DNA of 36,456 nucleotides from Pelargonium cotyledonis (GCA_036897625.1 JAYMTA010000165.1:1-36456), one strand, 5' to 3'; shown: positions 1 to 11,100, counted from the first letter of the stretch. Made by a program: numbers and translations. The notes: generated by a model not told the origin, from the sequence alone.

Positions 1-940
1 CTTTCTTTTACTTGCATCATATATTGAATAAACACAGATTCGACAAATTCAACTTGATTAAGTTGCTCTTCTGTGTGATTCATCATCACTATTGGCTCTT
101 CGTATTCGATCCGCTCGCAAACGCCGCGTTATCATCTCCATCTTCCCTATAAGCTAGTCGTGAAAATATGAGTTCTACGGGGTAGATGCACTTTTTTCAT
201 GTTTTTCTGTATTGAATCATATTTTATTAGTTTGGTTAGTTTTGAGTTTTGTTTGTCTTTCATTATTGAAAGTTTGTCTTCAATTGTTGGAAGTTATTTT
301 TTTCATTATGATCGGTATGCGTGTTTTACTTGGAACTACTGTTGCGCGTCAGTTGACTTTGAAAAAAGCAAGAGCGAGTCTGCTTGTTCCATTGCAGTAA
401 ATATTTCAACCAACCATATGAAAGTTAGAAGTTCATATAAACATTTGAGATCTGCGAATCAAGTTACTAAGGTAATTGGTTCTATGTTAGGTCTATTCAT
501 TATCGAGTATGTAATCTTCTATTGATTTTAATGAAATTAATGTTTTCTTCCACAAAAAAAAGAAAAAAAAAAGAGAGAAACAATTAATAAATAAAAATAA
601 GAGAAACAATTAATATTAGATTAATAATATTACATGTGAAGAAGAAGCAACAAAGAGAAACAATTAATAATAAAAAAGAAGAAAAAAAAGAGAACCAATC
701 ATAGTAAAGTGCAAGGCTAAGTGGGACCCTCCTTTTCTCCTCCACAGTTAACTAATGAGATGTAGAGACTGTAACTTGTGAGTGTGTGTATTGAACTGTA
801 GAATATGTATGTGGCTGAAATGAATCCAACCAAGCAACCAAGCTGAGCTGCACATTTTAGATGCTTTCCCTTTCCACTCCTTCACTTTCACCTCTCTTTT
901 TCTCCTACATTTATACTCCATTTTTCACTTGTAAACACAC
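1..940. other. Spacer and upstream region, no convincing gene
   Basis: I see no supportable gene here. A 108-codon frame (199-525, +) is hydrophobic at its start, resembles no family I know, and ends in a possible GT donor near 471; I treat it as chance or an unrecognised exon. From 546 to 700 the sequence is A-rich and holds three near-identical copies of the motif GAGAAACAATTAATA (575, 601 and 655). From about 700 to 940 the sequence becomes CT-rich, ending in a TATA-like TTTATACT at 910-917, which suits the promoter of the gene that follows. Confidence 0.5.
910..917 (+). promoter_or_regulatory. Putative TATA box of the 572-aa gene
   Basis: TTTATACT sits after a CT-rich tract and about 130 bases before a good splice donor (GG|GTAAGC at 1049). 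This fits a start site near 940 and an untranslated first exon ending at 1048. It is inferred from composition and spacing only. Confidence 0.35.
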
Positions 941-1212
941 TAACAAACCCCCAAATTCTGCTTCTTCTCTCCAAACCCTTTGATCTCTGAACAGTTCTTG
1001 GGTCTGCTCAGCTCCAAATCTCTATTCTTGTGGCCATATCTGAACTGGGTAAGCTTGATTGTTCCACATATTTGTTAAAGTTCAGTTCTTTTGGGGATTT
1101 TTGTTCATTTTGCCATGTGGGTATGGTTATTGATGTTTCTTCATATGTGTGTATTTGGATAATTTTATGATCTGTTGTTGAAATTGAAAAGCTCCAATTG
1201 GTGTGGTGGAGT

Positions 1213-1560
1213 GGTTTTTTTTGGGGTGTTAATCATTGGGATTCGAGTTGGGTAGGAACACAATGGCTGCAAAGCTTTCCGTACGAAGTTTTAGCGTAAT
1301 TGCATTTCCTGGCCTCGAAACCCGAGACCTGAAATTAAGCTGTAGCAACTTCATGTTAGTTTATCCACATGTTTGGTAGTTTATGTATTTTTGGGTGTAA
1401 TCATTCAGTTTCCGGCCACCACATTTGGAGCTGGTTAGGATCACAATGGTAACCAAGCTCTCCGTAGCAAGTTTTAACCTATTGGCATCAAACCTGAGGC
1501 TCCAGGTTGAGCTAGAACAACTCCACCCCAGTTGTTTCACGAGCTTGGTGGTCAGTTCTT
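1213..1560 (+). repeat. Two diverged direct-repeat copies, ~183 bp apart
   Basis: Copy 1 has CACAATGG at 1259 and copy 2 has it at 1442, a spacing of 183. Around both anchors the order of blocks is kept: a T-rich GGTGTTAATCAT-like block upstream, then GG(T)TAGGA-CACAATGG, AAGCT-TCCGTA, AAGTTTTA, CCTGAG/GAGACCTG and TAG-(C/A)AACT. Many substitutions separate the copies, so the duplication is old. No coding content is seen. Confidence 0.5.
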
Positions 1561-1569
1561 TTTTTCCCT

Positions 1570-1925
1570 TTTCATGAGAATGCTTAGGTGGATATGTGGT
1601 AACGACAGAAAGGATGGGTTTAGGAATGAGAGTATTGGAGAACGAGTCGGAGCAGCGTTGATTGAAAATAAAATGTGGTTTGGACACACGGAGCATATGA
1701 AGATTATTGGCGTCCTCGTGAATCATGATGAAAGGTGGGGCAATTGAATAGTTAAGTGTAGGCCTGAGCTGACACGGAAGAAGCAGTGAGGAAAGGCGTG
1801 TTAACACTTGACGTATGGAGTTGACAAGGAGAGTATGAGCGGAGGATTCCATAGAGTTTTGCTAACGATTTCGTGTAGCCAATCACAACGTTGTTGGGGA
1901 AATGATTTGGTTGTTGTAGTTGTTA
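1570..1925 (+). mobile_element. RTE-type LINE remnant: end of reverse transcriptase and 3' tail
   Basis: The frame from 1574 reads MRMLRWICGNDRKD, then RNESIGERVGAALIENKM, then WFGH. This is the signature near the end of plant RTE-clade reverse transcriptases (usually MRMLRWMCG.TRKD.IRNE, then LRWFGH.QRRP). The conserved residues between IENKM and WFGH are shortened. Stops follow, with remnants matching the family's last segment (RPEL near 1765). The fragment ends in a TTG-rich tract at about 1899-1925, like the simple TTG-type tail of RTE elements. It is a 5'-truncated dead copy inside the leader intron. Confidence 0.65.
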
Positions 1926-2699
1926 TCCATATGCCAATGCTAATTTTTATTTGATGTTTCTGTGAGACGGGTCTTGCTTGTTGTCATATTTTTCTGTCAA
2001 TTCTATGGGATTTGGAAAATTCGTTTTTTGTATCCCTTTGACACTACTGATGTCGAGTGAAGAGTCGTCATGTTTTTAAGTGGCATTTGGCAATATCTGC
2101 CTTTTGTCTCTCCTGAGTTCTCGCATAAGTTAATTTAAAGGCCTTAAGTACTGCGAAAAACAGATCTTTTGTTTTATAACTATCGGAAGTAGTATCCCCG
2201 GTATCAATTTTATTCTTAAGCTTTTGACATCTCTTAGGTTTCATAAAGAATACGGAACTTTTTAGTTATCTGTATATGTTTACACTTGAGTTCATATTGT
2301 TGAAATTTGATGACCCTGAGCTAATAATTGATGAATTAGGTAGTGTTTGGATTATAACTTTTGTTCAATTAAGAGAATCAAGAATCAGAATGAGATTAAA
2401 ATTCATCATAATTGTATTAGGACTTTTTGGTTAGGAGAACGACTTTGGAACGGAATCTCATTCCAATTCCCTTTTTCATTCCAATATTTTTAATCCAAAC
2501 ACTACCCAAGAGATTTTAGTGGTGTCGACTTATGAGTGTGGAGAAGAGGACGTCATTCCATGGAGTTACAAAACCGTCCCTTCTAGATCCTTCCTGTGGC
2601 GTGGACTTATTATGATATACTATACTACTTGATTTTAATTGGCTCTAGATCTTTGCTATCCCTATTTTTTGTGGGATCTCTTTTGTTTCTTTGAGAGTG

Positions 2700-2745
2700 T
2701 GGCTTGGTGCAACGGTATGGTTGCTGGTTCGAGGTAGGAAGTGTA
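2700..2745 (+). mobile_element. Au-SINE-like fragment
   Basis: The stretch GGCTTGGTGCAACGGTATGG is the typical start of an Au SINE and also occurs in the two minus-strand copies near 12.5 and 12.85 kb. It is followed closely by GGTTCGAGG, resembling a pol III B box, with the intervening part deleted. The rest of the element is not recognisable. Confidence 0.4.
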
Positions 2746-3014
2746 ATGGTGGGACCCTTGTGCATCAGGTCTCCCTATCTTACTTTCCTTTTGTTTCTCG
2801 ATAAAGCAGGTAGTCCTTCACTTTCAAAATGAGTTCAGAATAGTTATCGTTGGCTCCTTTTCTTTTGATCAGCTTAATTTGCATTAACGGATAAGTTTGA
2901 AGATGCAAGATTTATGTCTTTGCCTTTTGATATAATAAAAGTTCGGTTTCTGATAGATTCTTGTTTAGCTGCATTTTCAGGTAACGTATCAATACCACAG
3001 CCAGTCAACTTATC

Positions 3015-5546
3015 ATGCCCGATCATGTTGTGCAATCATATAATGATGTTGACGGAATAGTTGGGCAATCTAGGCATCCTTGCCAACCCACTTGGATGGC
3101 TCATTGGGCGGATACATATTGCAAGACATCAGCTCGGTCTCCGCTTAACTATGAGTTCAAAGAAGATGGTCATGACTCTAAGCACTGGTCTTCACTCGAT
3201 GGGTCGGAGATGGAGACTAACTTCTCAATATTTGGTAAAAGATACAAAGAAGCAAGTACAGCCGGAACCCCTAGTTCAAAGGTTATGAAAACCGAAGGAT
3301 ACGATCGCAAGCCATTTCCACTGTTTCATAGGGAAGTATTTGAGTCTAAAATTTCTCCTATCTCAGGATATGATTCTGTTTCTTTAGTGAAACACACAAG
3401 TTCCTATCCTCCGATGCTAGAATGGGCTCCTCCAGAAGAAGAAACTCCTACAAGAAACCATACTGAGAAGCCGGTGAAGTTTCACAATTTTTTTGAAAAC
3501 AGTTCGGTGGCTTTAAGGTCTTCTAAGGATGATTTCATGGCATCAACTTCTAAACCGATGCAATGTGGAGGTACCAGCAAGGCTCCGATGCTGTCCATGC
3601 GCGTAGGCGAAGAAACGAATCCATCAAGCTCTCTCTTGGCATCGAAAGAACATTTGGTAAATAGCAACCTTCAAAGCTACTCTGCGTATTTGGTTGATTC
3701 CTCGACCATAAAGAATCCAGTACCAGTCAGTTTTGGCAAAAAGTTCGAGAAGCTACATGACCATATTGTTATTGGTTCTTCTAAGTCGGAGAAGTTGTAT
3801 CAGACTACTCACCGGGTTTTAATCACAGAAGAGACTGACGTGAACTTGTCCGGCAAATTTAAAGGCAAAATGTTAAGTGAATTCCTCAGTTCATCTCAGG
3901 ATATTGGTTTCCAGGGTCGACAACAAGGAGTAAAGCTTCAGCTTCTCGGCAGTTCATCAGACAGTGAAGCAAAAGAAACCACGGGACATGGCAAAGCTTC
4001 AACAGTCAATTTCAAGAGCGAATTGTCAGCTGACACTGCCTCCATGGAGATGAACACTTTGCAGGAAAATCGTCTTTATGGTAAATATTTTGTTACTATA
4101 TTTTATACAAAATTGATGTTACCGAGGTATAATTAGTAGCGTATTGGTTGCTCTGTTTATTTTACGGCTATGTTAAGTTTGTTCGTGGTTCATTTGTCAC
4201 AGGAATGCCTTCCTCGACATACAATAAGGTAACACTTTGCAAAATTTGATCCTTCATACAAGTACTATAGTTTTGTTATTTTTATATACCACACCACTTG
4301 CGCAAGTTCACAAATCGAGGGTGAGCCTTAGCGCAACAATAAGGTTGTTGCCTTGTGATTTCATGGTCATGGGTTCGAGTAAGGGAAACAACTTCTATGT
4401 TAAAGCAAATGTAAGGTTGCGTACAAAAATGACCCTCCCCGGACTTGGTTTCGAAAATTTGGATCTTAGGTCGGATTTTTACGGGTTCAGTTTGAAAATA
4501 CCTAAACCGCGCCAAGTTCATTCCAAACTCTACCATCCAAATTGCCAGCTCTACCATGATTCTACAATGGTGAGAGCCTCATGCATTGGACGACCTTTTT
4601 AAGCTAGGTCAATAGGCATTTATGTCGGTCTATACTAACCCATTTAGTGCTAGTTGCCATGAAAGTGAAACAAAACCCGAATAAATTCTTCTCTTCCAGC
4701 TGAGATAGTTTTATGTCCAAAGACCTTGTGTCATTTCCTTCAAATCCCGTCATACAAATACACGTACACATGTGCTTTAGTTAAAGAGCGAAGATCAAAC
4801 TCTGAATCATTTGAAAATACATGAACATATGTATATAATTGAATGTACACTTTGTGAATGCATAAAATTATCTAAAACCATTTAAGAACCTGTTGCTATG
4901 TCAATTGTAAATTTCATAGGACTTGAGTGGAGGCCAAATCAGACGAACAATGTGGAACATGGAGTTACCTGATATAAACCAACGGATTCCCGTGCTTCCA
5001 GCTTCAGCAAGCTCAACAGACAACAAGGACACAAGCTCCTCGAGGACCCAAAGTCTGGACATGGAACATCTCTTGTCGAATCCCGAGCAAGCTGAGGATT
5101 CAAAATCCAATGCCTGGCCGGATCCAAGCAGCAGATGGCTAAAACGTCTTAGAGTCGATGCTCCAGATTCTTTTGCTCACGGTGCCAAGAGTGGGAAAAT
5201 GGCGGAATCGGGTCCTTGCGAAAAAGTAAATAAGTTCTTGACAAGTAGATCCCTTGGGAAAGAAAAGATGGCACGTGGCGAGCCAATTGGAAAAGTTCAA
5301 GAAAAAACACCATCGCTTTCTTGGATCCAAAGGTGGTGCCACAAGAAAGCTACGAGCCCCAATGCCGGAGTAACCGTGAGATGTGAGCCGGAAAAATTCA
5401 AGGAAACGTTGGATATGTTTCAAAAGAAAAAGCAGTTCCCGAGCATTGGTGCAATGGCATTGATGGGGAAGGCCATGAACGGTTTTCAGCCCTGTGAACT
5501 TAGGAAAATGGGCTCTTCTGTGGTTTGGAATAACACGGGAATTTAA
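3015..5546 (+). CDS. Conserved plant protein of unknown function, 572 aa, three coding exons
   Basis: Coding exons are 3015-4080, 4203-4228 (a 26-base micro-exon) and 4920-5546; the phases join without a break to give 572 residues. Junctions are TATG|GTAAAT, TCACAG|GA, AAG|GTAACA and TTTCATAG|GA. The first ATG lies 34 bases past the leader-intron acceptor. The protein is hydrophilic and serine-rich, with no signal peptide or membrane segment. Visible features are an N-terminal tryptophan-rich stretch (PTWMAHWADTY, ~residues 25-35), long low-complexity middle parts, and a basic C-terminal third with SSRWLKRLR, a helical-looking EKVNKFL and WIQRWCHKK. I recognise no catalytic motif. The basic, disordered make-up suggests a nuclear protein, which is inference. 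I cannot name a family or symbol. Intron 3 (4229-4919) carries an Au SINE with a MITE inside it. Confidence 0.8.
4317..4600 (+). mobile_element. Au-type SINE, interrupted by a MITE
   Basis: The left part has GAGGGTGAGCCT, GCGCAACAATAAGGTTGTTG, CCTTGTGA, GGTCATGGGTTCGAGT (pol III B-box-like), GGTTGCGTACAA and GACCCTCCCCGGA. These are the ordered landmarks of the plant Au SINE family. The expected 3' end (GGTGAGAGCCTCATGCATTGG, then a C/T-rich end) appears only after about 105 unrelated bases, at 4568-4600. The element is therefore split by an insertion. It lies in intron 3 of the 572-aa gene, in the same orientation. Confidence 0.7.
4447..4553. mobile_element. hAT-like MITE nested in the Au SINE
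   Basis: The right end is CCAAATTGCCAGCTCTA (4537-4553), the same terminus as the MITE at 10308-10425. The left end is decayed but keeps AATTTGGATC and GGTCGG in inverted order. The insertion separates two pieces of one SINE, so it is the younger event. The exact left boundary and target duplication are uncertain. Confidence 0.5.
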
Positions 5547-5932
5547 TTATGAATATTCCCTCAGCGATTCGTGCCTCCTCAGAAGAAATACCGGCACCTT
5601 CCACTGGCAGGACGTGGAGCTTTCAGAAGCTTGAACATTTCTCGGTATGTGTCCTGCCTGTATGTACTAATGTTTTCAAGTTCTCGATGTAGGAATTAGA
5701 GTTTTCTGAATGACCATACTGCCCCTCACGGGGCGGGAAAATATTTGGCTGCTAAACAAAAATAATCTCATAATGTATATTTGAGAGCACTCTTCAGTCT
5801 TGTGTGCTGTTGCTTTACTTCCATAATGGCCATGGAGAACCAACTGTGAGAAGTTGGAAGATCTGTTTAATAAAGCAAAAAGCCTTTGAATGGGCATTTT
5901 TGGAATTTTTCCATTTTGCAAACCTCGTCTCT
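5547..5932 (+). other. 3' flank of the 572-aa gene
   Basis: Non-coding. The first 150 bases probably form the 3' untranslated region. No clear polyadenylation signal can be singled out, although AAATATTTGG and AATAATCT stretches near 5740-5770 would serve. No further gene is seen. Confidence 0.35.
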
Positions 5933-6133
5933 AGAGCTGGCAAATGGGCCAACGGGCCGGGCCAAAAGAAACCAAGTACGCTGATCGATCCACTTTCTCC
6001 GGTCCAACGTAATCGGGTTGGGATGAGCCGGGTAAAAAAAAATGCTCGCATGTTTATGAGGCCACTTTTTGTCGGCATGGGTTTGGTAAGATCATAGTGA
6101 TGCCTGTGAGCTGTTGACCTATTTGCCAACTCT
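5933..6133. mobile_element. hAT-like MITE, 201 bp, with terminal inverted repeats
   Basis: The left terminus AGAGCTGGCAAATGGGCC (5933-5950) is matched in inverted orientation by GACCTATTTGCCAACTCT (6116-6133). Flanking 8-mers TCGTCTCT (5925-5932) and ATGTCTCT (6134-6141) agree at six of eight bases, as expected for an aged 8 bp hAT target-site duplication. The interior is rich in GGGCC and GGGTT words and has no coding frame, so this is a non-autonomous element. Confidence 0.7.
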
Positions 6134-6207
6134 ATGTCTCTCTTATCCGTCTGGGTTTTCAGTTCAAGCCTTAACCATATTTGTGTATTAACTTTAAACG
6201 GGTCATC

Positions 6208-6428
6208 AGTGGCAGAGTCGTAATTTTGCTCAAGAGGGTACAAATTCTTGAGTTAAAAGAAAAGACAGAAGGGAATAGAATTGAGGATCTCTCCAAGTTA
6301 AGTAGGACATCATTACAACTAAGCCGGTGTATTTTTTGTTGAAATTTCACTAGTATATAATGGAGTTTTGGGAGGTCAGCATCAACATAGGCCACTGCCT
6401 ACTACGACCGCTTCTAGCTCTGTCATTG
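6208..6428. mobile_element. Probable non-autonomous DNA element with imperfect inverted ends
   Basis: The left end CAGTGGCAGAGTCG and the right end (reverse complement CAATGACAGAGCTA) match at 9 of 14 positions. The interior has the look of the widespread plant repeat that begins GGCGGAGCC and carries a run like GGGTACAAATTC. A related fragment, CAATGGCGGAGCTGGG, occurs at 27892-27910. No convincing target-site duplication was found, so the superfamily stays open. Confidence 0.4.
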
Positions 6429-6509
6429 CAAGTGATTGAAAGAGGTTAATGGACATTAACCGGTTGATAGATTCTAACTTGAAAGCCACATGTCCATTTC
6501 TTCCTCTCT

Positions 6510-6605
6510 TTTTTATTCGAACTACCAACGACGCCTGAATAGAGGCTCGAACCATAGACCTTGAGGGGACCAAGCGCCCTTAAACCGCTTACTCTAATGG
6601 TTGTT
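6510..6605 (-). mobile_element. tRNA-like SINE fragment
   Basis: On the minus strand the order is AAGCGGTTTAAGGG (A-box-like), TTGGTCCCCTCAAGG, then GGTTCGAGCC (a good B box at about 6544-6553). This is the internal pol III promoter layout of tRNA-derived SINEs. It does not fold as an intact tRNA gene, and no tail or target duplication is clear. Confidence 0.35.
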
Positions 6606-7040
6606 GGTCCATTTCTTCCATTTGTATGGCATTTGTGCCCTTTATATGGTACTATTGAGTCAATAAAGGTCTACCCTATTATTTTTCTAATGTTCAAATC
6701 ACTGTAGATGTTTGAATGAGTGTATACTCGTAACAATGGGACGATGTGTTCGTAGTAGGCCCACACATATAACCTGCAAAAGGGTAAATCACTGTGGATG
6801 CCCTAATGGGAGGATCAAAGACAACGATATCATATTGTAACTATTACTTACCAGATTTTAAGAAAATTATGTATGTACTCAATTTTACTTTCATCTTTCG
6901 TAAATAGATGATTCCTCTTACTCAAACGTATGATGTCAAGGGTACACGAAAACAAATTTACTATGTGATATGTGCCCTTTGTGTTGTATTTATGAGGTGA
7001 TATTTTCTCGGATGCCACTTGATGTTAGAATAGGTATCCT
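6606..7040. other. Spacer without recognised content
   Basis: AT-rich spacer. A short phrase around AAATCACTGTAGATG (6697) recurs with changes at 6786, hinting at a small local duplication. No gene is seen. Confidence 0.4.
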
Positions 7041-7730
7041 TTTTTGCGGCTTCTTGAAATGTACATTTAAAATCATTTACGATACCGTATAGTACTTATG
7101 TGAAATCAATTAAGAAACTTCGAAAGATTCCCTCTTCTACATGTGAAATATTGCGAAATCAAATTAATCTGTGTAATTTCTTAAGGTAGACATATGAAAT
7201 CGATCGCCGAAAAATGTTCTAATTACTCTTCAATAACACAATAAAAACCAATGAAGAAACTCAAAGTCGAATTGATGTTTCAGTCAACATATCGATTCAA
7301 TGTTTGATTCAACATGAATATTCTTTGAGTTGAGAAAGGATCTTTTCATTTTTGTCTTCCTTTTCTTAATGTGAAATACCAAACAAATTATCTTTTATTA
7401 ACATCTTTATTAACATCTACAGACACGAGTCGATCAGTTAAATTATCGATTCCATAGGATCAAATAAGAGCATTCTTTAAAATGAGAAAAGAAAAGAATC
7501 TTTAGTCACTTTCCTTCGCTATATCCATGTAAAATTTCCTAAGATGCACATTCAAAATCGACCACGAGACCTAATTAGCCAAACGGGCCAATCAAGAAAC
7601 ACGAGTCGAGCTGATGATTCTACATATCGAATCCTCATCTGAACGAAAACACGAATATTCTTTAAGATGAGAAAAGAAAAGAATCTTTGGTCACTTTCTT
7701 TTTTTCTCATCTTCTCCATATGAAATTTCA
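7041..7730. repeat. Degenerate ~180-185 bp direct repeats
   Basis: The block ATGAGAAAAGAAAAGAATCT occurs at 7483 and 7668 (spacing 185). Another block, AATTTC(T/C)TAAG followed by ACAT and an AAATCGA-type continuation, occurs at 7175 and 7533 (358, about two units), with a weaker relative near 7051. CACGAGTCGA(T/G) also recurs (about 7424 and 7600). Together they suggest three to four diverged tandem copies of a ~180 bp unit downstream of the AGPase gene. Confidence 0.45.
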
Positions 7731-8028
7731 CAATCAAAAGAATCCATATTCCATTTCTCCAACTCTATTCCCATTCACTTTCACAACAAAGACTTTGAGC
7801 AAAGCACAAAGCTTTTTATTTCTCATACATACATATCAACATATCAAGTACTCTAATACAATAGTGTGGCTCAACACATCCTTCTTATATAGTATGTTCT
7901 TCTCAGCTCTCTCGTTTTATTCGGGAAACTTCGCGAGCCTAGCGAGTCTCATAAGAGTTCTATTTTTACACAGAGAAGGAGCTTCTAGTTTACAATTCAA
8001 GAACTAACAGAAGTGCTTACCCCCTCCT

Positions 8029-8050
8029 TCGCAAGAACAAAGTCTTGCGA
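8029..8050 (-). other. Perfect 8-bp stem hairpin in the AGPase 3' UTR
   Basis: TCGCAAGA, a six-base loop and TCTTGCGA form a perfect inverted repeat about 90 bases past the AGPase stop codon, on the transcribed side. It is short and may be chance. A second weak hairpin (CCTCTT/AAGAGG) lies at 8054-8071. Confidence 0.3.
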
Positions 8051-8135
8051 GAACCTCTTTGGTAGAAGAGGCCTTCAAATCGGTTTGACAATGATTTTCT
8101 TCTTCAAATGCTTTCCCGTACTTGTGTGTGTTCGT

Positions 8136-11100
8136 TTATATAACCATACCATCTTGTATTGTCGCGTTCTCCATCACAATAGTGATTCCCGATCGAATGT
8201 AGAATCCATCGTCCGGCCTTTCAGCTTCTTGAATACCCTATAACGTTTGGAGTGCATGAAAATGATTAGACTAAGTATTTTACTTTTGTAGAGGCCTTAG
8301 GCTCTCTAAAAGAGCTTATTCGGATGATCAAAAAGCACAAAAACAATTAGCCTCGGGCAATCAGGAAGCATAAAAACAATTAGACTACACATTTTACTTT
8401 TGTCGAGGCTTAAGGGTCTCTAAAAGAGCAAGCTTATTCAGGAAATCAGGAAGCATCAAAACAATTTCACTAGACATTTACTTTTGTTGAGGCCTTAGGT
8501 TCTCTAAAAGAGCTTAATTGGGTAATCAAGAAGCACAAAAAAACAACTAGACGATACATTTGAATTTCGTCGAGACCTTAGGTTCCATAAAAGAGCTTAT
8601 ACGGGAAATCAGGAAGCATAAAATCAATTAGACTACAAATTTTACTTTTCTCGAGGCCTTAGTTCTCTAAAAGAGCTTATTTGTTAAGTGAAAGCACATA
8701 AACAGTTAGACTACACATTTTACTTTGTCAAGGCCTTAGTTCTCAAAAATAGCTTATTTGGGTAATCAGGACGCATAAAAACGATTAGACTACACATTTT
8801 ACTTCTGTAGAAGCCTTAGGTTCTCTCTATAAAAGCTGATGAGACAAGGATGCATACAAACGGTTAGACTACACTATATTATTATCAAGCCCTTAGGTTC
8901 TCTACAAAAGCTAATTTGGGTAATCAAGAAGCATAAAAACAAATAGACTACACATGTCACTTTTGTTGAGACCTCAGATTATCTACTAATCTATGAGACG
9001 ATGTGATCGGGATGCATAGAAACGATTAGAGCCTAACGGCCTAAGGTTCACAACTGATACGGAAAAAATAGATTCACTTACATCTTTGTTTGTGATGATC
9101 ACGTCTCTTCCTATCTTTGCGTTCTTGTCTATAATGCAGTTCCTACAACAACAAAAAATCAAGAGCATCATGTCAGAGGACGACATTTGGATATTTGACC
9201 TAACTCATGTGAAAATCCGGATATCGATAGTCACATACTTGATTTTCGAGTTCTGTCCAATCCCGATTGGGACCTTCCCCTCGGCCAACAATGATGCAAT
9301 TTCAGACTCTGTTTGATAAAAGTCTGCACCCATCATAACCGTATCCTGCAACAGAGGAGATTGTTCGATTAAATGGTCAACAAAGAAATCTCGTGGATTT
9401 TAATTTCACTTAAATCACCTTGATCTCAACCCCGTAATCTAGACGGGAACGTTCACCAACTATGGAGTGTTGGATGCTACATTCTCGCAAGAAACAACCG
9501 TGTGAGACTATGGCATCGACAATCTGCAAAAACCCAACTAAACCGTGAGAAGCAAGACAACTCAGAAAAGACTAAAAAGGTGAAGCTAATCTTAAGTACA
9601 CTAACACACCTGACATTTGTCGATTTTTGTTGGTGGTAGGAACCGAGGAGAAGTAAAGATAGGCGTCTTTGGATCATAAAACTCAAACTGTGGAAACTGC
9701 AGAAACCAGTGCCCATTTCAAGAAAAAGTACAAAATTTACTTCATGTTTAATGAGAAAGCGGGTTATATGACTTATGATATATATTATGGGTACACAATC
9801 AACAGGTTTAAGTAAAAAAAAAGCCACTTTTCTCAAAGAAAATACCAACCTCTTTAGTGAGAGCCAAGTTAGCATCATAAAAAGATTTTATTGTTCCGAT
9901 GTCCTCCCAGTAATCTCTGAACACATATCCCTGTCACAACCAGAAACACCGGACACAAAATAAGGTTCAAGAAATATTTTGTGCAGAAAATACACCATAT
10001 GTTAATACCAAAACTAATGAAGAAAATATTTGGCTCTTAGAGCTTACTTACTTGAACATTATGCTCGGTAACAGCTGCAGGGATGATTTCAGATCCGAAG
10101 TCATTGGCAGTAGGATATCTCCACTTCAAAAGCTTCAATAATACATCTGTCTTGAATACATATACTCCCATTGATGCAATGAATGGGTTTTTTGCAGCTT
10201 CTTGTGGAGACAACCCTAGAAGAGTAGTATCTACTTGCTGCAGAGAACCAACCAAGAAATGAGTACGAGATTCCACTCATTCAGTATAGTCCCGGACCGT
10301 GTAATGTAGAGCTGACAATTTGGATTTCGGGTCGGTTTGGTTGTGTGGATGTGGGAGTTGCCTGACCTGACCGGCACTTTTCCACGGTGAGTCCGACCCG
10401 AAAAATAATCCAAATTGCCAGCTCTAGGGTAATATGTAACAGCATGACCTGAATCGAGTGATATGAATCCGGGATCTAATATTAAGCATGGATTCGTATC
10501 AACCCGAGAAGTTGATAGGAATACGGATGATACCCAACTTACCATTGCTTCCAGATCTGAACCCGTTGGTTTTTCGGCAAATTGGACCACTCGGCCAGTG
10601 CTGTCAATCTTCACCAGTCCATAGTCCGATGCTCGGCTGGGAAATGCCCAAAACACTTCAGATAAAACTCAAAGTTGTCATAAAAATCATGTAGGTGGAT
10701 GCATTTACATGTGCATGTTTGCAATAATTTTTTATTTTTATTTTATTTCTCTTTTTCTAAGATCCAAATATAGCAGAAAATTATCAAGAGAAGGTGTGAC
10801 TAACCTTTCCCCAACTTGTGCACACGAAATTGTTATATCGGCATTTCTGTCAATATGATTCTGTAAACACCGAGAAACATGTAAGCAATAAGTTAAAGAA
10901 ACTAAAAGAATAAGAGGGTATTTGAATTAGTTTCTCAGATACGCATATAATAAGTTAAGTATTTGGACAAAAATATTTATAATCACTTGATGTGCAAAAC
11001 AATAGAAAAATGGTAGTAAAGACATTTATTAGCAGATTATAATCAAATTTTTGGTTGCCAAATTTTTTTAACTCTAATATCATAAGCATTTAGCATATAA

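Larger units (their letters stand above)
1049..2980 (+). other. Intron in the 5' leader of the 572-aa gene
   Basis: The donor is GG|GTAAGC at 1049 and the acceptor is GCATTTTCAG at 2971-2980, 34 bases before the ATG. The intron is about 1.9 kb and holds a diverged direct repeat (about 1213-1560), an RTE LINE remnant (about 1570-1925) and a short Au-SINE-like fragment near 2700. An acceptor at 3000 is also possible. Long first introns in the leader are common in plants and often affect expression; nothing here shows that directly. Confidence 0.55.

Noticed and set aside
199..525. 108-codon frame near the left edge
   Set aside because: Hydrophobic and low in information, no family likeness, overlapping frames equally open. 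A split gene cannot be excluded but there is no support.
1361..1852. 163-codon minus-strand frame
   Set aside because: It is the antisense shadow of the RTE reverse-transcriptase remnant, whose plus-strand reading gives a clear family match.
8238..9081. CRISPR-like array of ~80 bp repeats
   Set aside because: Repeats have no constant-repeat/variable-spacer pattern and lie in a plant intron; it is a minisatellite.
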